The position numbers and the translations under genes are program-made. The notes below the pieces were generated by a model. The model was not told the origin of the DNA and made no database searches. It worked only from the letters and a program-made list of their open reading frames with translations. This document shows, piece after piece, positions 7,782-17,627 of a DNA stretch of 64,000 nt. The DNA is from Pseudomonas sp. gcc21 (GTDB lineage Bacteria > Pseudomonadota > Gammaproteobacteria > Pseudomonadales > Pseudomonadaceae). Position 1 is the stretch's first letter. Each line of letters opens with the position of its first letter. The DNA is taken from positions 1,612,001 to 1,676,000 of the forward strand of contig NZ_CP051625.1 of NCBI RefSeq assembly GCF_012844345.1. The letters are read 5' to 3'.

Positions 7782-9377
7782 ATGTTGGACGCGAATCTGA
7801 AGCAGCAATTGGACACGTACCTGCAGAATATCGTTAACCCGATAGAAGTCAGCGTGTCCGTCGATGACAGCCCCAAGGCTAAAGAATTGAAAGAGCTCGC
7901 GACTGAAATCGCCGGGCTCTCGAGCAAGATCAGCATGACCGAGGCCAGCGACAAGCGCTCGCCGAGCATGGCCATCGCGCCAGCCGGCCAGGAGCCGCGT
8001 GTACGCTTCGCAGGCATCCCGATGGGCCACGAATTCACCTCGCTGGTTCTCGCACTGCTGCAAGCCGGCGGCCATCCCTCCAAAGCCGATCCTGCGCTGC
8101 TTGAACAGGTGCGCAACCTTGAGGGCGAATTCCATTTCGAGACCTATATCTCGCTCTCGTGCCAGAACTGCCCTGACGTGGTCCAGGCGCTGAACCTGAT
8201 GGCGACACTGAACCCGAACATCACCCATGTAATGATCGATGGCGCATTGTTCCAGGACGAAGTCGACGAGCGTCAGGTCATGGCCGTTCCGTCCGTTTAC
8301 CTGAACGGCCAGCACTTCGGCCAGGGCCGCATGACCCTTGCTGAAATCGTCAACAAGGTCGACAGCGGCGCTGCGCATCGCAAAGCTGCAGAGCTGAACG
8401 AGAAAGCACCCTATGACGTATTGATCGTCGGCGGTGGCCCGGCTGGTGCGGCTGCAGCTATCTACGCTGCACGTAAGGGCATCCGTACTGGTCTGGTAGC
8501 CGAGCGTTTCGGTGGCCAGGTGATGGACACCGTGGGTATCGAAAACTTTATCTCGGTTCCCTACACCGAAGGCCCCAAGCTGGTCGCTAGCCTGGAGCAA
8601 CACGTCAAGGATTATGACGTGGATGTGATGACCGAACAGAAGGCTGCCAAGCTCAACAGCGGCGAGCTGGTTGAACTGACGCTGGAAAGCGGCGCTACCC
8701 TGTCGAGCCGTTCAGTTATCCTGGCAACCGGTGCGCGCTGGCGTGAAATGAATGTACCTGGTGAGCAGGAATACCGCGGCAAGGGCGTAGCCTACTGCCC
8801 GCACTGTGACGGCCCGCTGTTCAAGGGCAAGCGCGTTGCGGTCATCGGCGGCGGCAACTCGGGTATCGAAGCGGCAATCGATCTCGCCGGTATTGTTGAA
8901 CATGTGACAGTGCTGGAGTTCGGTGACAGCCTGCGTGCGGATGAAGTATTGCAGCGCAAGGCACGTTCACTGAGCAACGTCGAGATCATCATGAATGCCC
9001 AGACCACAGAAGTGCGTGGCGATGGCAAGAAGGTGGTCGGCCTGACCTATACCGACCGCGCAACGGGCGAGAGCAAACCGGTCGATGTAGCAGGCATCTT
9101 TGTGCAGATCGGTCTGGTGCCAAACACCGAGTGGCTCAAGGGCAGCGATCTCAAGCTGAGCAAGCACGGCGAGATTGAGATTGATACCCGCGGAGCCACC
9201 TCCATGCCGGGTGTATTTGCTGCAGGTGACGTGACGACCGTCCCCTTCAAGCAGATCATCATCGCCATGGGTGCCGGTTCCACCGCTGCTCTGGGTGCAT
9301 TTGATCACTTGATCCGCACTCCGGCCCCGGCTGCAATCCAGGCAGCCAAGGCACATGCCGAGGCCGAATCCGCCTGA
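7782..9377 (+). CDS. ahpF: Alkyl hydroperoxide reductase flavoprotein subunit
   Basis: 531 residues from the ATG at 7782 after AAAGGACA. The N-terminal tandem thioredoxin-like domain holds the CQNC disulfide (C127, C130). The C-terminal thioredoxin-reductase-like part has FAD-binding GGGPAG near 217-222, the redox pair CPHC (C339, C342), an NAD(P)H-binding GGGNSG and a final FAD motif near [11 protein letters not shown]. It passes electrons from NADH to AhpC. It is separated from ahpC by a strong terminator, so it depends on read-through or a weak promoter of its own. Confidence 0.97.
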   Translation: MLDANLKQQLDTYLQNIVNPIEVSVSVDDSPKAKELKELATEIAGLSSKISMTEASDKRSPSMAIAPAGQEPRVRFAGIPMGHEFTSLVLALLQAGGHPSKADPALLEQVRNLEGEFHFETYISLSCQNCPDVVQALNLMATLNPNITHVMIDGALFQDEVDERQVMAVPSVYLNGQHFGQGRMTLAEIVNKVDSGAAHRKAAELNEKAPYDVLIVGGGPAGAAAAIYAARKGIRTGLVAERFGGQVMDTVGIENFISVPYTEGPKLVASLEQHVKDYDVDVMTEQKAAKLNSGELVELTLESGATLSSRSVILATGARWREMNVPGEQEYRGKGVAYCPHCDGPLFKGKRVAVIGGGNSGIEAAIDLAGIVEHVTVLEFGDSLRADEVLQRKARSLSNVEIIMNAQTTEVRGDGKKVVGLTYTDRATGESKPVDVAGIFVQIGLVPNTEWLKGSDLKLSKHGEIEIDTRGATSMPGVFAAGDVTTVPFKQIIIAMGAGSTAALGAFDHLIRTPAPAAIQAAKAHAEAESA

Positions 9378-9400
9378 CCGCATACCACCAGGCAGGACAA

Positions 9401-9431
9401 AGCCGCGCTCTTCCAGGCGCGGCTTTTTTTT
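9401..9431 (+). terminator. Intrinsic terminator after ahpF
   Basis: AGCCGCGC (9401-9408) pairs with GCGCGGCT (9417-9424), followed by T to 9431. It also separates ahpF from the converging outer-membrane channel gene; on the opposite strand the T run is too short to be convincing. Confidence 0.88.
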
Positions 9432-9440
9432 GGTTGGTAT

Positions 9441-10892
9441 TTAATGCTGAGCTATGCCTTCCCCTCCGGACTCCCAACCGCCGCCCAGTGCGACAAACAA
9501 TGCAACCTGCGCGGTCGCCAGTGCGGTACGCCCTTGCAGATACTGCTGCCTGGCTTGCAGCGCGCCCCGCTGAGCCTCCAGCACCTCAAAGAGATTGGCC
9601 TCACCAAGGCGATAGCTGGTGCGTGCCAGCCGATAGGCGCGCTCAAAATGATCACGGGCACGCTCCAGAGCGGCGTGCCGGCGCTCTTGCCCCTCAATCG
9701 CGGCCAGACTGCGTTCTACATCTTCCAGGGCTTGCGTCAGTGCCTGTTCGAAGCCGACATAGGCTGTTTCGCCCTCAATGTCCGCCAGGTCAATAGCCGC
9801 GCCACGGCGACCAAAATCCAGCAGCGGCAGGCCAAACATCGCGCCGAGGCGGGCAAAATTCGACGCCGATGAAAAATCATTATTCAGCGCCAGACCGGAA
9901 CGGCCCATCGCCGCCTGCAACGTCAGGGTGGGAAACAGATCACGGCGGGCGGCCAGCGACTCCAAGGCAGCACTATCCAGTTGCGCGGCCGCAGCAACAA
10001 GATCGGGCCGGCGGCGTAACAGATCTACCGGCTGGCCGGGCGCAATGGCGGCGCCGACCAGCGGAACGGGCGCAACAGCTACGGTATCCAGCTCGCGCCC
10101 GATGGAACCGGGCGGCTCAGCCAGCAGCGTATCCAGCGCCAGCAATGCTTCGGCCAGGTTGATTTCCAGCTCACCCAGGTCGGCCTGCAATGCGGCACGT
10201 TCGGCGGCGGCGCTTTCCACGTCCAGGCGGGTGACCTCCCCTGCCTCGAACAGCAGTCCAGCGATGCGTTCAAGTTCCTGTGCCACTTCTATACCTTCGC
10301 GCAGCAATCCTTGCTGCGCTTGCAGTGCGCGGACCTGGACATAGCCTTGCGCAGCGTTCGATGCAACGGCAATGCGCGCTGCGATGGCCTCGGCCTGCGC
10401 CGAACGTACCATCTGCCGTGCGCCCTCGGTGCGGGCGCGGGTGGCGCCGAACAGATCCACCTCCCAACTGGCCTCCACCGCCAGCTCCCACATATCGAAG
10501 CGAATGGTGTCGTCCAGACCGTACTCCGCCAGCGGGCTGTCCGGCTCCTGCTCGTTACCGACCCATTGACGGCTGGCCGATCCCGGCAGATCAATGCTGG
10601 GGAACAACCCCGCCCGGGACAGCCGCAATTGGCCCCGCGCACCGTTGACACGCAACATGGCGAGGCGCACGTCATGGCTCTGCTGCATGGCCCGGTGCAC
10701 CAGCCCCGTCAACACCGGATCATCGAATGCCTGCCACCACTGCGCCAGTGCTTGAGCGTCGGCCGGCTGTGCCTGGGACGTACCGAACCAGCTGTCCGGC
10801 ACCTGCGGCGCAGGATGCTCCGGCACGCTGGAACAGCCGCCGAGTATCAGCGCGAACAGCGCAAGGGAGCACTTGAACGGAGCGCCAGTCAT
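9441..10892 (-). CDS. RND efflux outer-membrane channel lipoprotein (NodT/OprM family)
   Basis: 483 residues from an ATG that overlaps the pump stop codon by four bases (ATGA). A lipoprotein signal ends in LILGGC with Cys20 as the lipidated residue. The body has the duplicated outer-membrane efflux protein repeats, including RAPDLVAA-like RRRPDLVAAAAQLDSA and the ending ALGGGWESG. It would form the outer-membrane exit duct of the efflux complex. It is the third gene of an adaptor-pump-channel operon. Confidence 0.9.
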   Translation of the reverse strand: MTGAPFKCSLALFALILGGCSSVPEHPAPQVPDSWFGTSQAQPADAQALAQWWQAFDDPVLTGLVHRAMQQSHDVRLAMLRVNGARGQLRLSRAGLFPSIDLPGSASRQWVGNEQEPDSPLAEYGLDDTIRFDMWELAVEASWEVDLFGATRARTEGARQMVRSAQAEAIAARIAVASNAAQGYVQVRALQAQQGLLREGIEVAQELERIAGLLFEAGEVTRLDVESAAAERAALQADLGELEINLAEALLALDTLLAEPPGSIGRELDTVAVAPVPLVGAAIAPGQPVDLLRRRPDLVAAAAQLDSAALESLAARRDLFPTLTLQAAMGRSGLALNNDFSSASNFARLGAMFGLPLLDFGRRGAAIDLADIEGETAYVGFEQALTQALEDVERSLAAIEGQERRHAALERARDHFERAYRLARTSYRLGEANLFEVLEAQRGALQARQQYLQGRTALATAQVALFVALGGGWESGGEGIAQH

Positions 10893-13800
10893 TGCACCTC
10901 CTCCTGCCTGACTCGCATGAACAGAAGGTACAGGCAAGGCACGGCCAACAGAGTCAGCAGGGTCGCAAAGGCGAGACCACCCATGATGGTCACTGCCATG
11001 TTGGCGAAGAAGGGATCGAACAGCAGCGGCACCATGCCCGCGACAGTGGTACCCGCCGCCATGGTTACCGGGCGCAGCCGCGAAGCCGATGCCTCGATAA
11101 TCGCCGTCAGGCGCGGTATCTCTTGCTGCACCTGGCGATCGATCTCATCGACCAGTACCACGGCATTCTTGATCAGCATACCGGTCAGGCTAAGCAGCCC
11201 GAGCAAGGCCATGAAATCAAAGGGCCGGCCAGTAATCAGCAACCCGAAGGTCACCCCACAGATCGCCATCGGCACCACCAGCCAGATCATCAGCGGCTGA
11301 CGCACCCTGGCGAACAACAGCACCGTTACCAGCACCATTGCCAGGTAGGGCAAGGCCAGTGTGCTGGCCAATGCCTCCTGGGCATCGGAGGACTGTTCAT
11401 AATCGCCGCCCCACTCTATGGAATAATTCAGCGGCAGCTCCATGGACTCGATGAGCGGGCGGATGCGGCTATGGGTTGCGTTGGTGTTTTCCCCGTCGCG
11501 GGGCTCTGCGCGTATGGCAATGGTGCGCTCTCTGTCGAAGCGGCGGATGACGGTATCCAGACTGTTCACCGTGACGCCATCGGCAACCTGCGCCAGTGGC
11601 ACGTAGGTGTTGGTCGCCGGGCTCCAGATCAAGCGCTGCAACAGGTCGTCGGCACTGACCTGGTCCTCTTCGGTGGCGCGCAGAAGGATCGGAATCAGCT
11701 CATCCCTTTCGCGGAAAACACCGACCTGGGTACCTTCACTGGCGGCGGCCAGGGACCGCGCAACGGCTTGCTGAGTGAGCCCCGCATCGGCCAGGCGGTC
11801 CAGCGCCAGTTGCGGCTGCACCACCACCACCGGCGCGCGCCAATCATCGCGGATATTGAATACACGCCCCTCTTCCTGCAGGCGCTGCTGCCCCTCGGCA
11901 GACAATGCCCGCAGGACACTGATGTCCGGGCCGCTGATACGCGCCTCAAGCTTGGCCTCGGCATTGGGGCCAAACAGAAAGCGCGCCGCATGCACGTCAG
12001 CATCCGGGTAGCGGGTCGGCAACGCCTGGTTTATCTCCCGAACCAGGCCATCGATCAGCTCCGCATCTTCGGTGCGCACCAGAAAATGCATGAACGACGG
12101 ATTAGGCTGCTCGGGCATGTAGGTCAGCATGAAGCGCGAGGCGCCAGCACCGACATAGGTCGACACATCCGTAACCCCATCACGCTGCGCAAGATAATCG
12201 GAAACATCCTCAGCGTGGCGGCTGGTATCGCGAATATGCGTGCCCTGCGGCAGGAAGATATTGACGTAGAACAAGGGCGTACTGGAGGCCGGAAAGAAAC
12301 TCTGCTCCACCCGGCTGAAACCCAGCACACTCGCCACCATGAGCACTACCAGCACGCTTACGGTGATCCAGGGGTGCAACAGAACGCGGCCAATAACCTT
12401 GCGAAAGCGCTCATAAACCGCGCCCGAATAGGGTTCGTCAGTGTTCTGCTCGCCCTGCTGCTCGTCCTCGCCCGCCTTGACCGCCTTGCTCTCAAGCAGG
12501 TAATGACCAAACAGCGGTACCGCCAGCAGTGCCAGCAGCCAGCTCAACAGCAATGACACGGCGATCACGAAGAACAGCGAGAACAGAAACTCACCGGTCA
12601 CGTCCTGCGACAGCCCGATGCCGGCAAAGGCCAGAATTCCGATAATGGTGGCCCCAAGCAGCGACCACTGGGTTTGCCGCAGCGTTTTCTGCGCCGCCTC
12701 GAGAATGCTCAAGCCGCGGCGCTGCTGTACCAGCATTCCGTCACAGACCACCACGGCGTTGTCGACCAGCATACCCATGGCGATGATCAGCGCGCCCAGG
12801 GAGATCCGCTCCAGTTCGATACCCGCCAGCCACATCAGCAGCAGCGTACCCAGCACTGTCAGAAACAGCACAATGCCGATGATCGTGCCGGCGCGCAGTC
12901 CCATAGCAATGCACAACACCGCCACGACGATGGCGACGGACATGAACACATTCAGCGCGAAGCTATTGACCGACTCATTGACTACCTGGTGCTGCTCGTA
13001 GAGCGGATGAAGCTCCGCGCCCAACGGCATCAGATGCCTCATGTCCGATAGCGCACTTTCGACGGATTCGCCGACCTCGACGATATTGCTACCGGAAACC
13101 CCGCTGACGCCCAGCGTCAAGGCAGGCTGGCCATTGTGACGAATAATCTGTGTGGGGCGATCCTGATAATCGCGACGGACCTCGGCGATCGATCCCAGAG
13201 GCAGGCTCTGTGTGCCCTGCCCAACCGGTATCGCGCGCAATGTCTCGACAGAATCGAAGGCACCGGTCGGGCGGATACGCACAAACAGCTCGCCGCTGTG
13301 CACGCCACCCGCATCGACCACCGCATCGGCATCGCTCAGGGCAGCCATGATTTCCTCCGGCGACAGCCGCAGGGCAGCCAGACGCGCCTGATCGACCTCG
13401 ACCAGTATCCGTTCCTCCTGAACGCCTGATATCTCGACCTTGCCCACACCCTCTGCGCTAACCAGCCTTCGCCGTAGCTCCTTGGCCAGCTCGTGAAGCT
13501 CCTTCAGCGTCATGCCTTCGCCGGTCAGCGCATAGAAAATCCCATACACATCACCGAAATCATCATTGACCACGGGCGGCTGGGCATCCGGTGGCAGGTC
13601 GCCCTGGGCATCGTTGATCTTGTTGCGCAACTCGTTCCAGACCTGCTGCAGGGCATCACCGGTAAAGCGGTCCTGAATATCGACGCGAATTTCTGCCTGG
13701 TTCGCCATCGAGCGCGAGCGAATTTCCTTTATCTGGGTCATCTGCTGGATCGCGCTTTCCAGCGGTTCGGTGACTTCCTGCTCGACCTCCAGCGCTGTGG

Positions 13801-13960
13801 CGCCGGGATACTGCACGTTGATGATGGCCTGCTTGATGGTGAATTCGGGATCTTCCAGGCGACCGATTTCAAAAAAAGCGATGCTCCCACCGACCAGGCA
13901 GATCAGTAGCAGCAACCAGGTGTTCACAGGTTTACCTATGGCGTAACGGGCAAAATCCAT
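10889..13960 (-). CDS. RND-family multidrug efflux pump, inner-membrane subunit
   Basis: 1023 residues, the usual AcrB/HAE1-like size. It has the first transmembrane helix near residues 12-30, the porter segment EDPEFTIKQAIINVQYPGAT, the central membrane-helix block with GMLVDNAVVV, and the repeated second half ending in LLTLLAVPCLYLLFMRVR. GMLIKNAVVLVDEID is the second-half counterpart of the first motif. Family members exchange protons for drugs or other amphiphiles. It follows the adaptor gene by four bases and overlaps the channel gene. The substrate cannot be read from sequence. A long opposite-strand reading (10892-12556) is a codon-bias shadow. Confidence 0.93.
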   Translation of the reverse strand: MDFARYAIGKPVNTWLLLLICLVGGSIAFFEIGRLEDPEFTIKQAIINVQYPGATALEVEQEVTEPLESAIQQMTQIKEIRSRSMANQAEIRVDIQDRFTGDALQQVWNELRNKINDAQGDLPPDAQPPVVNDDFGDVYGIFYALTGEGMTLKELHELAKELRRRLVSAEGVGKVEISGVQEERILVEVDQARLAALRLSPEEIMAALSDADAVVDAGGVHSGELFVRIRPTGAFDSVETLRAIPVGQGTQSLPLGSIAEVRRDYQDRPTQIIRHNGQPALTLGVSGVSGSNIVEVGESVESALSDMRHLMPLGAELHPLYEQHQVVNESVNSFALNVFMSVAIVVAVLCIAMGLRAGTIIGIVLFLTVLGTLLLMWLAGIELERISLGALIIAMGMLVDNAVVVCDGMLVQQRRGLSILEAAQKTLRQTQWSLLGATIIGILAFAGIGLSQDVTGEFLFSLFFVIAVSLLLSWLLALLAVPLFGHYLLESKAVKAGEDEQQGEQNTDEPYSGAVYERFRKVIGRVLLHPWITVSVLVVLMVASVLGFSRVEQSFFPASSTPLFYVNIFLPQGTHIRDTSRHAEDVSDYLAQRDGVTDVSTYVGAGASRFMLTYMPEQPNPSFMHFLVRTEDAELIDGLVREINQALPTRYPDADVHAARFLFGPNAEAKLEARISGPDISVLRALSAEGQQRLQEEGRVFNIRDDWRAPVVVVQPQLALDRLADAGLTQQAVARSLAAASEGTQVGVFRERDELIPILLRATEEDQVSADDLLQRLIWSPATNTYVPLAQVADGVTVNSLDTVIRRFDRERTIAIRAEPRDGENTNATHSRIRPLIESMELPLNYSIEWGGDYEQSSDAQEALASTLALPYLAMVLVTVLLFARVRQPLMIWLVVPMAICGVTFGLLITGRPFDFMALLGLLSLTGMLIKNAVVLVDEIDRQVQQEIPRLTAIIEASASRLRPVTMAAGTTVAGMVPLLFDPFFANMAVTIMGGLAFATLLTLLAVPCLYLLFMRVRQEEVQ

Positions 13961-13964
13961 CAGT

Positions 13965-15047
13965 TCAATCCCGCTGCTGGGCTTTGATCGCCTGACCTTC
14001 GAACAGCTTGCTGCCCCCGGCGACTATTATCTGGCTACCCGTTTCGAAGTCACCGGCCACCAGCGCATGACTCCCATCGATACGCTGCAAGGTCAGATTT
14101 TTGCGCACCGCCTGGCCGTCGACCGCCAGCCACACGAAATGCTCACTCTCGGGCGTCGTCTGCAAGGCCGACAAGGGTATGCGGAACCTCTCGGCAGTGG
14201 CATCGGCAACGGGCACCGGCAACTCTATGGTTACGCGCATGGCCATGCCAGGCAGCAGGTTGAAGTCTTCGGGGGGTGCCCCGCGCAGGATCAGCCGGTA
14301 GGTACGGGCGCCCTCGCGTGGCTGGGTGCTGTGTTCCTTGTATTTCAGGGGCAGGGTCACATCAGCGATCACCAACTGGCCCTGCGCCTGCAGATCAGGC
14401 CCCAGCGGCAGGCTGAGCGCCGCCCGCTCGGGCAGATCGACACCCACCTCCACATACTGGTTATCCTGAATCTGAAGGATCGGCGTGCCATTACTCACGA
14501 CCATATCCGGCTCCGCCATACGTTCTGCAACCACACCGTCAAAGGGCGCGTTGAGTGTGCTGTGGGCGATATTTCGCAGCGCGCTGTCACGTGCGACCTG
14601 GGCGGAGATCAGCCCGGCCTCCAGCGGCTCGATCGCCGCAGGGGACAGAATGCCTTCGGCGAGCAGGCTGCGCTTGCGCGTCAGGTCCGCCTGTAGTTGC
14701 CGGTGTTGCGCTTCGGCCTCGCGCAATTGCAGTTCATAATCCGTAGCATCCAGTTTCGCCAATGGCTGACCCCGAGTTACCCGGGTGCCCTCGTCAACCA
14801 GTATCTGTTCGATTCGGCCAGGCACCTGAAACGCGATCTGGGTCGTGGTAACGCTCTCCACCACACCGGCAAAACGCAGGGCTTCCGGCAACGGTTCCGC
14901 TGCTTGCAGCCGCTCTACCAGCGCAATACGCGGCGGCTCCGGAGCGGGCTCTTCTTCCCCTGCACAGCCGGAAACGGCTCCAAGTAAAAGTACTGACAGG
15001 GTCAGCCAGAACAGACAGGAAAGACGTGATCCAGTCGCTGGGGGCAT
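13965..15047 (-). CDS. RND efflux periplasmic adaptor lipoprotein
   Basis: 360 residues. A lipoprotein signal peptide ends at VSGC. The biotinyl-lipoyl motif is split around a short alpha hairpin: QVPGRIEQILVDEGTRVTRGQ before and TLNAPFDGVVAERM after. A beta-barrel and membrane-proximal domain follow. It bridges the pump and the channel. The ATG follows GGAG. It is first in the operon; a short palindrome at 15076-15087 lies in its promoter region and no regulator gene is adjacent. Confidence 0.92.
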   Translation of the reverse strand: MPPATGSRLSCLFWLTLSVLLLGAVSGCAGEEEPAPEPPRIALVERLQAAEPLPEALRFAGVVESVTTTQIAFQVPGRIEQILVDEGTRVTRGQPLAKLDATDYELQLREAEAQHRQLQADLTRKRSLLAEGILSPAAIEPLEAGLISAQVARDSALRNIAHSTLNAPFDGVVAERMAEPDMVVSNGTPILQIQDNQYVEVGVDLPERAALSLPLGPDLQAQGQLVIADVTLPLKYKEHSTQPREGARTYRLILRGAPPEDFNLLPGMAMRVTIELPVPVADATAERFRIPLSALQTTPESEHFVWLAVDGQAVRKNLTLQRIDGSHALVAGDFETGSQIIVAGGSKLFEGQAIKAQQRD

Positions 15048-15075
15048 TCGTGCTCCGCTCGAGTTACGGTGAATA

Positions 15076-15087
15076 AAACGCTCGTTT
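15076..15087. promoter_or_regulatory. Short palindrome upstream of the RND operon
   Basis: AAACG-CT-CGTTT forms a 12-base inverted repeat about 30 bases before the adaptor start. Efflux operons are often repressed by TetR-type proteins at palindromes, but this one is short and no repressor gene is adjacent, so it is only a candidate operator. Confidence 0.25.
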
Positions 15088-15130
15088 GAGTACTGAATGC
15101 AATAGAGGGGTAAATAGCTGCGCGAGTTCC

Positions 15131-15165
15131 AAAAAAAGCCGTTGCGATCAGAGAAGGCAACGGCT
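15131..15165 (-). terminator. Intrinsic terminator of the chemoreceptor gene
   Basis: On the minus strand AGCCGTTGC (15165-15157) pairs with GCAACGGCT (15145-15137) and is followed by a run of T (15136-15131). It lies 25 bases beyond the chemoreceptor stop. Confidence 0.88.
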
Positions 15166-15189
15166 GGTTACGAAACGAGCCCGAAGGCG

Positions 15190-16815
15190 CTAGATGGTGA
15201 AACGCGTTACCAGATCATTCAGCTCCACGGCTAAACGGGAAAGCTCCCGGCTGGAACAGCTGGTCTGTTCAGCGCCTGCGGCGGATTGCGTCGACAGGTC
15301 GCGAATATTTTCCAGGTTACGATCCACCTCGCGCGCCACTTGCGCCTGCTCCTCCGCTGCGCTGGCAATCACCAGGTTCCGCTCGTTGATTTGATTGATG
15401 GCGGCGGTGATTCGATTAAGCGCCTCGCCAGCCGATTCCGCCTGCCCAAGGGTATTGGACGCCATGGTATTGCTGATCTGCATGGCTTCAACCGCGCGCT
15501 CGGTGCCCTGCTGAATAGTGCCGATCATGTCCTCGATCTCCGCCGTGGACTGTTGCGTGCGGTATGCCAGGGCCCGCACCTCATCAGCCACTACCGCAAA
15601 GCCTCGTCCATGGTCGCCGGCGCGGGCGGCCTCGATGGCGGCATTCAGGGCAAGGAGGTTGGTCTGCTCCGCAATGGCGCGGATGACCTCAAGCACCCGG
15701 CTGATGTTCTGCGCCTTCTCCGCCAGCTCCTGCACTTCGGTAGCGGTGGATTGAATGGACCCGGACAGCTTGTCGATACTGGTGACTGTGTAAACCACCT
15801 GTTGCTGACCCTCCGAGGCGACGCTCGCGGTCGCCTGGGACTGCTCCGATGTCGAGACAGCATTGCCGGCCACCTCATCGACAGCGGCGCTCATTTCATT
15901 GACGGCGGTCGCTGCCTGCTGGATTTCATCATTCTGCCGTTGCAGACCCCGTGTGGAATCTTCGGTTACTGCGTTCAGCTCTTCGGCCGCCGAAGCCAGC
16001 TGGGTTGAGGAACTGGTGATACGCTCAATCGTATCGCGCAGCTGCGTCTGCATGGCCGATAGCGCCCTCAGCAACCGCGCCGGCTCGTCCTTGCCCTCGA
16101 CCTGGAAACGCTGGGTCAGATCGCCCGTGGCGATGACCTCGCTGATCCGCACCGCCTCTCTGATGGGAGCAACGATACTGCGGGTAATCAGCCAGGCCAG
16201 CAAAACAGTCAGCACAGCAGCAATGGCAATAAAGAGAATGACCTGACGGAAGCCCCGCTCGTAGATCAACTCTGCCGACTCTGCGGATTCCCCTGCCCCC
16301 GCGATTATCAGATCTTCCAGCGCGATCAGGCTTTGCGTAGCGACATCAGCTTGCGGATTCAATTGATTCTGAACGATGCCCATGGCGCCATCCAGATTAC
16401 CCTGAGCTATCCGCTGCATAACCTGAGCCTGCAGGCGCATGTATTCGGTGCGTTGTGCTTTATACAGATTAAATGCCTGCTGAGATTCAGCGCTGGAGAT
16501 ACGCTGTTCAAATGCCTGCTCTGCCTGCGTCAACAGCCGCTCCAGTTCATCCATTGATTGATTGAGCTGTTGGATCTCGCGGTTATCTTCGGCAAGCAAT
16601 GCCCTGAACGTGAAAATACGCAACCTCATGAAATCCTGATTGAACTCACCGATGTCTTGCATACTCGGCAGCCAGAGCTGTTCGATTTCGGTGGCTTCCT
16701 CTCGCATATTACTCATGCCTTGCACGGCCAAAAATCCCAACATCAATACGATCAGCGCCACTGCGGCAAAGCCGCCGGTCAGCCTTGCGGCAACAGGAAA
16801 GTTTCTGGAATTCAT
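15190..16815 (-). CDS. Methyl-accepting chemotaxis protein
   Basis: 541 residues from the ATG at 16815. Transmembrane helix 1 is at about 13-33. A four-helix-bundle-type periplasmic sensor of about 160 residues follows, then transmembrane helix 2 around 193-213, a HAMP domain, and the cytoplasmic signalling hairpin with the invariant tip near RAIAEQTNLLALNAAIEAAR and DHGRGFAVVADEVRALAYRT. It signals to CheW/CheA; the ligand is unknown. An in-frame start 93 bases upstream would add a non-conserved tail. The gene has its own terminator and no che genes are nearby. Confidence 0.93.
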   Translation of the reverse strand: MNSRNFPVAARLTGGFAAVALIVLMLGFLAVQGMSNMREEATEIEQLWLPSMQDIGEFNQDFMRLRIFTFRALLAEDNREIQQLNQSMDELERLLTQAEQAFEQRISSAESQQAFNLYKAQRTEYMRLQAQVMQRIAQGNLDGAMGIVQNQLNPQADVATQSLIALEDLIIAGAGESAESAELIYERGFRQVILFIAIAAVLTVLLAWLITRSIVAPIREAVRISEVIATGDLTQRFQVEGKDEPARLLRALSAMQTQLRDTIERITSSSTQLASAAEELNAVTEDSTRGLQRQNDEIQQAATAVNEMSAAVDEVAGNAVSTSEQSQATASVASEGQQQVVYTVTSIDKLSGSIQSTATEVQELAEKAQNISRVLEVIRAIAEQTNLLALNAAIEAARAGDHGRGFAVVADEVRALAYRTQQSTAEIEDMIGTIQQGTERAVEAMQISNTMASNTLGQAESAGEALNRITAAINQINERNLVIASAAEEQAQVAREVDRNLENIRDLSTQSAAGAEQTSCSSRELSRLAVELNDLVTRFTI

Positions 16816-16998
16816 CACGGATTGCACCTGGGACGTAAAAAATGGCCACCCGCGCCTTGATTGGAAACCTGATAGCGGCGGGGCTCGATTGGCAGGGGTT
16901 ATGGGCAACCAATAACTCCACGCCAGATAAAGGGGCTATCGGCGAGGGGCTGCGGTTAATGAGTGCCGACCGACGAATGGTCGTGCGTGAAGGTTATG

Positions 16999-17178
16999 CT
17001 AGTCTGGCTCGCTCGTCATGGAGCGCAATCCGGCCGCCGCCGAGAAGTCTGTCCCTGACTCCTCGTTCAGGCTATCCGGGTCAAAACGCGCCAGACAGCC
17101 CTCCCCGATCACCGGCGGCAACGAGACCGCGCCGCGCAGAAGCGGGTCGAACTCTTGGGCATCGTCAGCCCAGTTCAT
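16999..17178 (-). CDS. Small protein of unknown function, coupled to the CBS gene
   Basis: 59 residues, acidic and soluble, beginning MNWADDAQEFDPLLRGAV and ending MTSEPD. Its ATG overlaps the TGA of the upstream CBS-domain gene (ATGA), the arrangement used elsewhere in this window by real co-translated pairs. It has no signal peptide, membrane helix or motif that I recognise; there is one cysteine (EGCLARF). Such a start overlap plus an open frame of 59 codons is suggestive but not proof. It may be a small partner of the CBS protein. Confidence 0.5.
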   Translation of the reverse strand: MNWADDAQEFDPLLRGAVSLPPVIGEGCLARFDPDSLNEESGTDFSAAAGLRSMTSEPD

Positions 17179-17585
17179 TTCCGCGCGCCATTGTCGTTGA
17201 AATGCTGAACCGCGCGCAGAATATCCCGTCGGCTGATCTGTCCCACCAGCTCGCCACCGTCCAGCACCGGCAGCCGACGCCTACCCTGCCTGATGAAATA
17301 CTCAGCGGCCCGGACAATATCTTCCTCGGCATTGATGGTCTCGGCTTGCGTCATGACCGATTCGACGATTCCGCTCTCTTCATCGAAATAACTCCCGGTA
17401 AAAATGCCTTTCAGGCAATCCGCCTCCGACAACATACCCACCAGCCGCCCTTCCCCGTCCACTACCGGAGCACCCGAGATCTTGTGCAGCAATAGTGTTT
17501 CGACTGCCCTGGTCAGGTCCGTGTGCGGAGAGACACAGATCAGGTCAGTGGTCATATAGTCTCTGACTTTGACTATCTTGAGCAT
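17175..17585 (-). CDS. Tandem CBS-domain protein
   Basis: 136 residues made of two CBS modules and little else: VRDYMTTDLICVSPHTDLTRA with GAPVVDGEGRLVGMLSEADC, then VESVMTQAETINAEEDIVRA with LPVLDGGELVGQISRRDIL. A pair of CBS modules binds adenosyl ligands (AMP, ATP, SAM) in the groove between them, so this is a likely stand-alone nucleotide sensor. The regulated target is not known. It is followed by an overlapping 59-residue reading frame and lies just downstream of purU, on the same strand (43 bases). Confidence 0.88.
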   Translation of the reverse strand: MLKIVKVRDYMTTDLICVSPHTDLTRAVETLLLHKISGAPVVDGEGRLVGMLSEADCLKGIFTGSYFDEESGIVESVMTQAETINAEEDIVRAAEYFIRQGRRRLPVLDGGELVGQISRRDILRAVQHFNDNGARK

Positions 17586-17627
17586 GGCATCTTCCTTAGC
17601 TGGCAGGGGGCTATCCGGGGGCAGGTC

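Noticed and set aside
10892..12556. A 554-codon plus-strand frame opposite the RND pump.
   Set aside because: It is antisense to a clear 1023-residue pump. Long opposite frames are common in GC-rich genes, and the product has a Gln/Arg/His-rich composition typical of shadows.
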